Shown in pieces: positions 7,368 to 7,563 of a stretch of DNA of 7,563 nt. The position numbers and the translations under genes were made by a program. The first letter of the stretch is position 1, and the number at the start of each line of letters is the position of its first letter. The DNA lies in NCBI GenBank assembly GCA_003354055.1, contig PIVQ01000337.1:1-7563 (forward strand), read 5' to 3'. Origin of the DNA: Desulfobacteraceae bacterium. GTDB lineage: Bacteria; Desulfobacterota; Desulfobacteria; Desulfobacterales; Desulfobacteraceae. The notes under the pieces were generated by a model. The model ran no database searches and was not told the origin of the DNA. It worked only from the letters and a program-made list of their open reading frames with translations.

Positions 7368-7373
7368 CCTCCT
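7368..7373 (-). promoter_or_regulatory. Shine-Dalgarno site that fixes the M24 peptidase start
   Basis: The minus strand reads AGGAGG, then CACAAGC, then ATG (7358-7360). The match is perfect with seven-base spacing. If the longer frame were used this site would be inside codons 4-6, coding for L-G-G. This is the main reason for placing the start at 7360 and not at 7384. Confidence 0.8.
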
Positions 7374-7388
7374 AATCCGGACATTTCA

Positions 7389-7410
7389 TGAAAATTGAAA
7401 TTTTCCGGAG
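7389..7410. repeat. Proximal arm of a long inverted repeat flanking the peptidase promoter
   Basis: Positions 7392-7408 (AAATTGAAATTTTCCGG) are the exact 17-base reverse complement of 7475-7491; with flanks the match is 20 of 22. This arm is itself palindromic: GAAAATT-GA-AATTTTC at 7390-7405 is a perfect seven-base-pair dyad with a two-base centre. It lies between the candidate promoter and the Shine-Dalgarno site of the peptidase gene, in the predicted leader. An operator is plausible; a mobile-element end is the alternative. Confidence 0.7.
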
Positions 7411-7431
7411 TATTGTTCTTATTATCAGACG

Positions 7432-7459
7432 GTTATATCAAATTTTTAGCTTTTGTAAT
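7432..7459 (-). promoter_or_regulatory. Candidate promoter of the M24 peptidase gene
   Basis: On the minus strand, ATTACA (7454-7459; four of six -35 positions) is followed after 16 bases by TATAAC (7432-7437; five of six -10 positions). The predicted start near 7425 gives a leader of about 65 bases. The match is moderate and the region is AT-rich, so this could be fortuitous. Its position exactly between the two inverted-repeat arms adds some weight. Confidence 0.35.
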
Positions 7460-7472
7460 AAATACAAAGTGT

Positions 7473-7494
7473 CACCGGAAAATTTCAATTTCCA
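7473..7494. repeat. Distal arm of the long inverted repeat upstream of the peptidase gene
   Basis: Positions 7475-7491 (CCGGAAAATTTCAATTT) are the exact reverse complement of 7392-7408. Like the other arm it has internal dyad symmetry, GAAAATT-TC-AATTTCC at 7478-7493, with one mismatch. The two arm centres are 88 bases apart. Relative to the candidate promoter this arm lies roughly at -48 to -69. It is preceded by TGTCA on the + strand, which leaves open that it is a transposon end. Confidence 0.7.
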
Positions 7495-7563
7495 CCTTCC
7501 AGGCGAGCCGAATTTACTTCATCTGCTTCGCTACAGGCCGCTTGCGGTAAACGATTACAGCTG
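7495..7563. other. Unassigned right edge with several small hairpins
   Basis: No gene can be assigned to these 69 bases. Small dyads are crowded together: CTG...CAG at 7523-7536, CCGC-TT-GCGG at 7538-7547 and GTAA-ACGA-TTAC at 7547-7558. Two minus-strand frames are open from the edge: one ends at a TGA inside the distal repeat arm (7485-7487), the other at a TAA near 7514-7516; a + frame is also open to the edge. None gives a recognisable peptide. It could be the tail of a neighbouring gene, the end of an insertion sequence, or non-coding DNA. Confidence 0.4.

Overview
This 7.6 kb window looks like ordinary bacterial chromosome of about 48 percent GC. The mix of genes points to a Gram-negative, sulfate-reducer-like member of Desulfobacterota (Desulfobacterales type): a long outer-membrane TPR lipoprotein, a hybrid kinase with two receiver domains, an NMT1/THI5-type binding lipoprotein and a divergent M24 peptidase. 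The lineage is my inference from protein style. No ribosomal RNA, tRNA, CRISPR array or complete mobile element is visible.

Layout, left to right: (1) positions 1-125 are a leader without an assignable gene. (2) 126-2405 (+) encodes a 759-residue lipoprotein that is almost entirely a TPR solenoid, resembling the PEP-CTERM/exopolysaccharide-associated PrsT-like family. (3) 2407-4914 (-) encodes an 835-residue membrane hybrid histidine kinase; it converges on the TPR gene with one base between the two stop codons. (4) 4934-5998 (-) encodes a substrate-binding lipoprotein lying 19 bases upstream of the kinase, so the two form a binding protein-kinase operon. (5) 5999-6157 holds that operon's likely promoter (TTGACA -35) and a 25-base imperfect palindrome just after the -10. 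(6) 6158-7360 (-) encodes an M24-family metallopeptidase whose start is best placed 24 bases inside the longest frame. (7) 7361-7563 holds the peptidase control region, with a candidate promoter flanked by two long inverted copies of the same sequence, followed by an unassigned, hairpin-rich edge.

The most coherent system is the binding protein-kinase pair. No ABC permease or ATPase gene accompanies the binding protein. Its lipidation Cys is followed by Asp, which in the enterobacterial Lol rule keeps a lipoprotein in the inner membrane, where the kinase sits. The kinase has an approximately 150-residue, apparently all-helical periplasmic domain and no PAS domain. I infer a TorT/TorS-like arrangement in which the binding protein reports an unknown periplasmic ligand to the kinase. 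The kinase has no HPt domain and no response regulator gene lies in the window, so the output is unknown. The TPR lipoprotein and the M24 peptidase are separate transcription units with no demonstrable link to this signalling pair.
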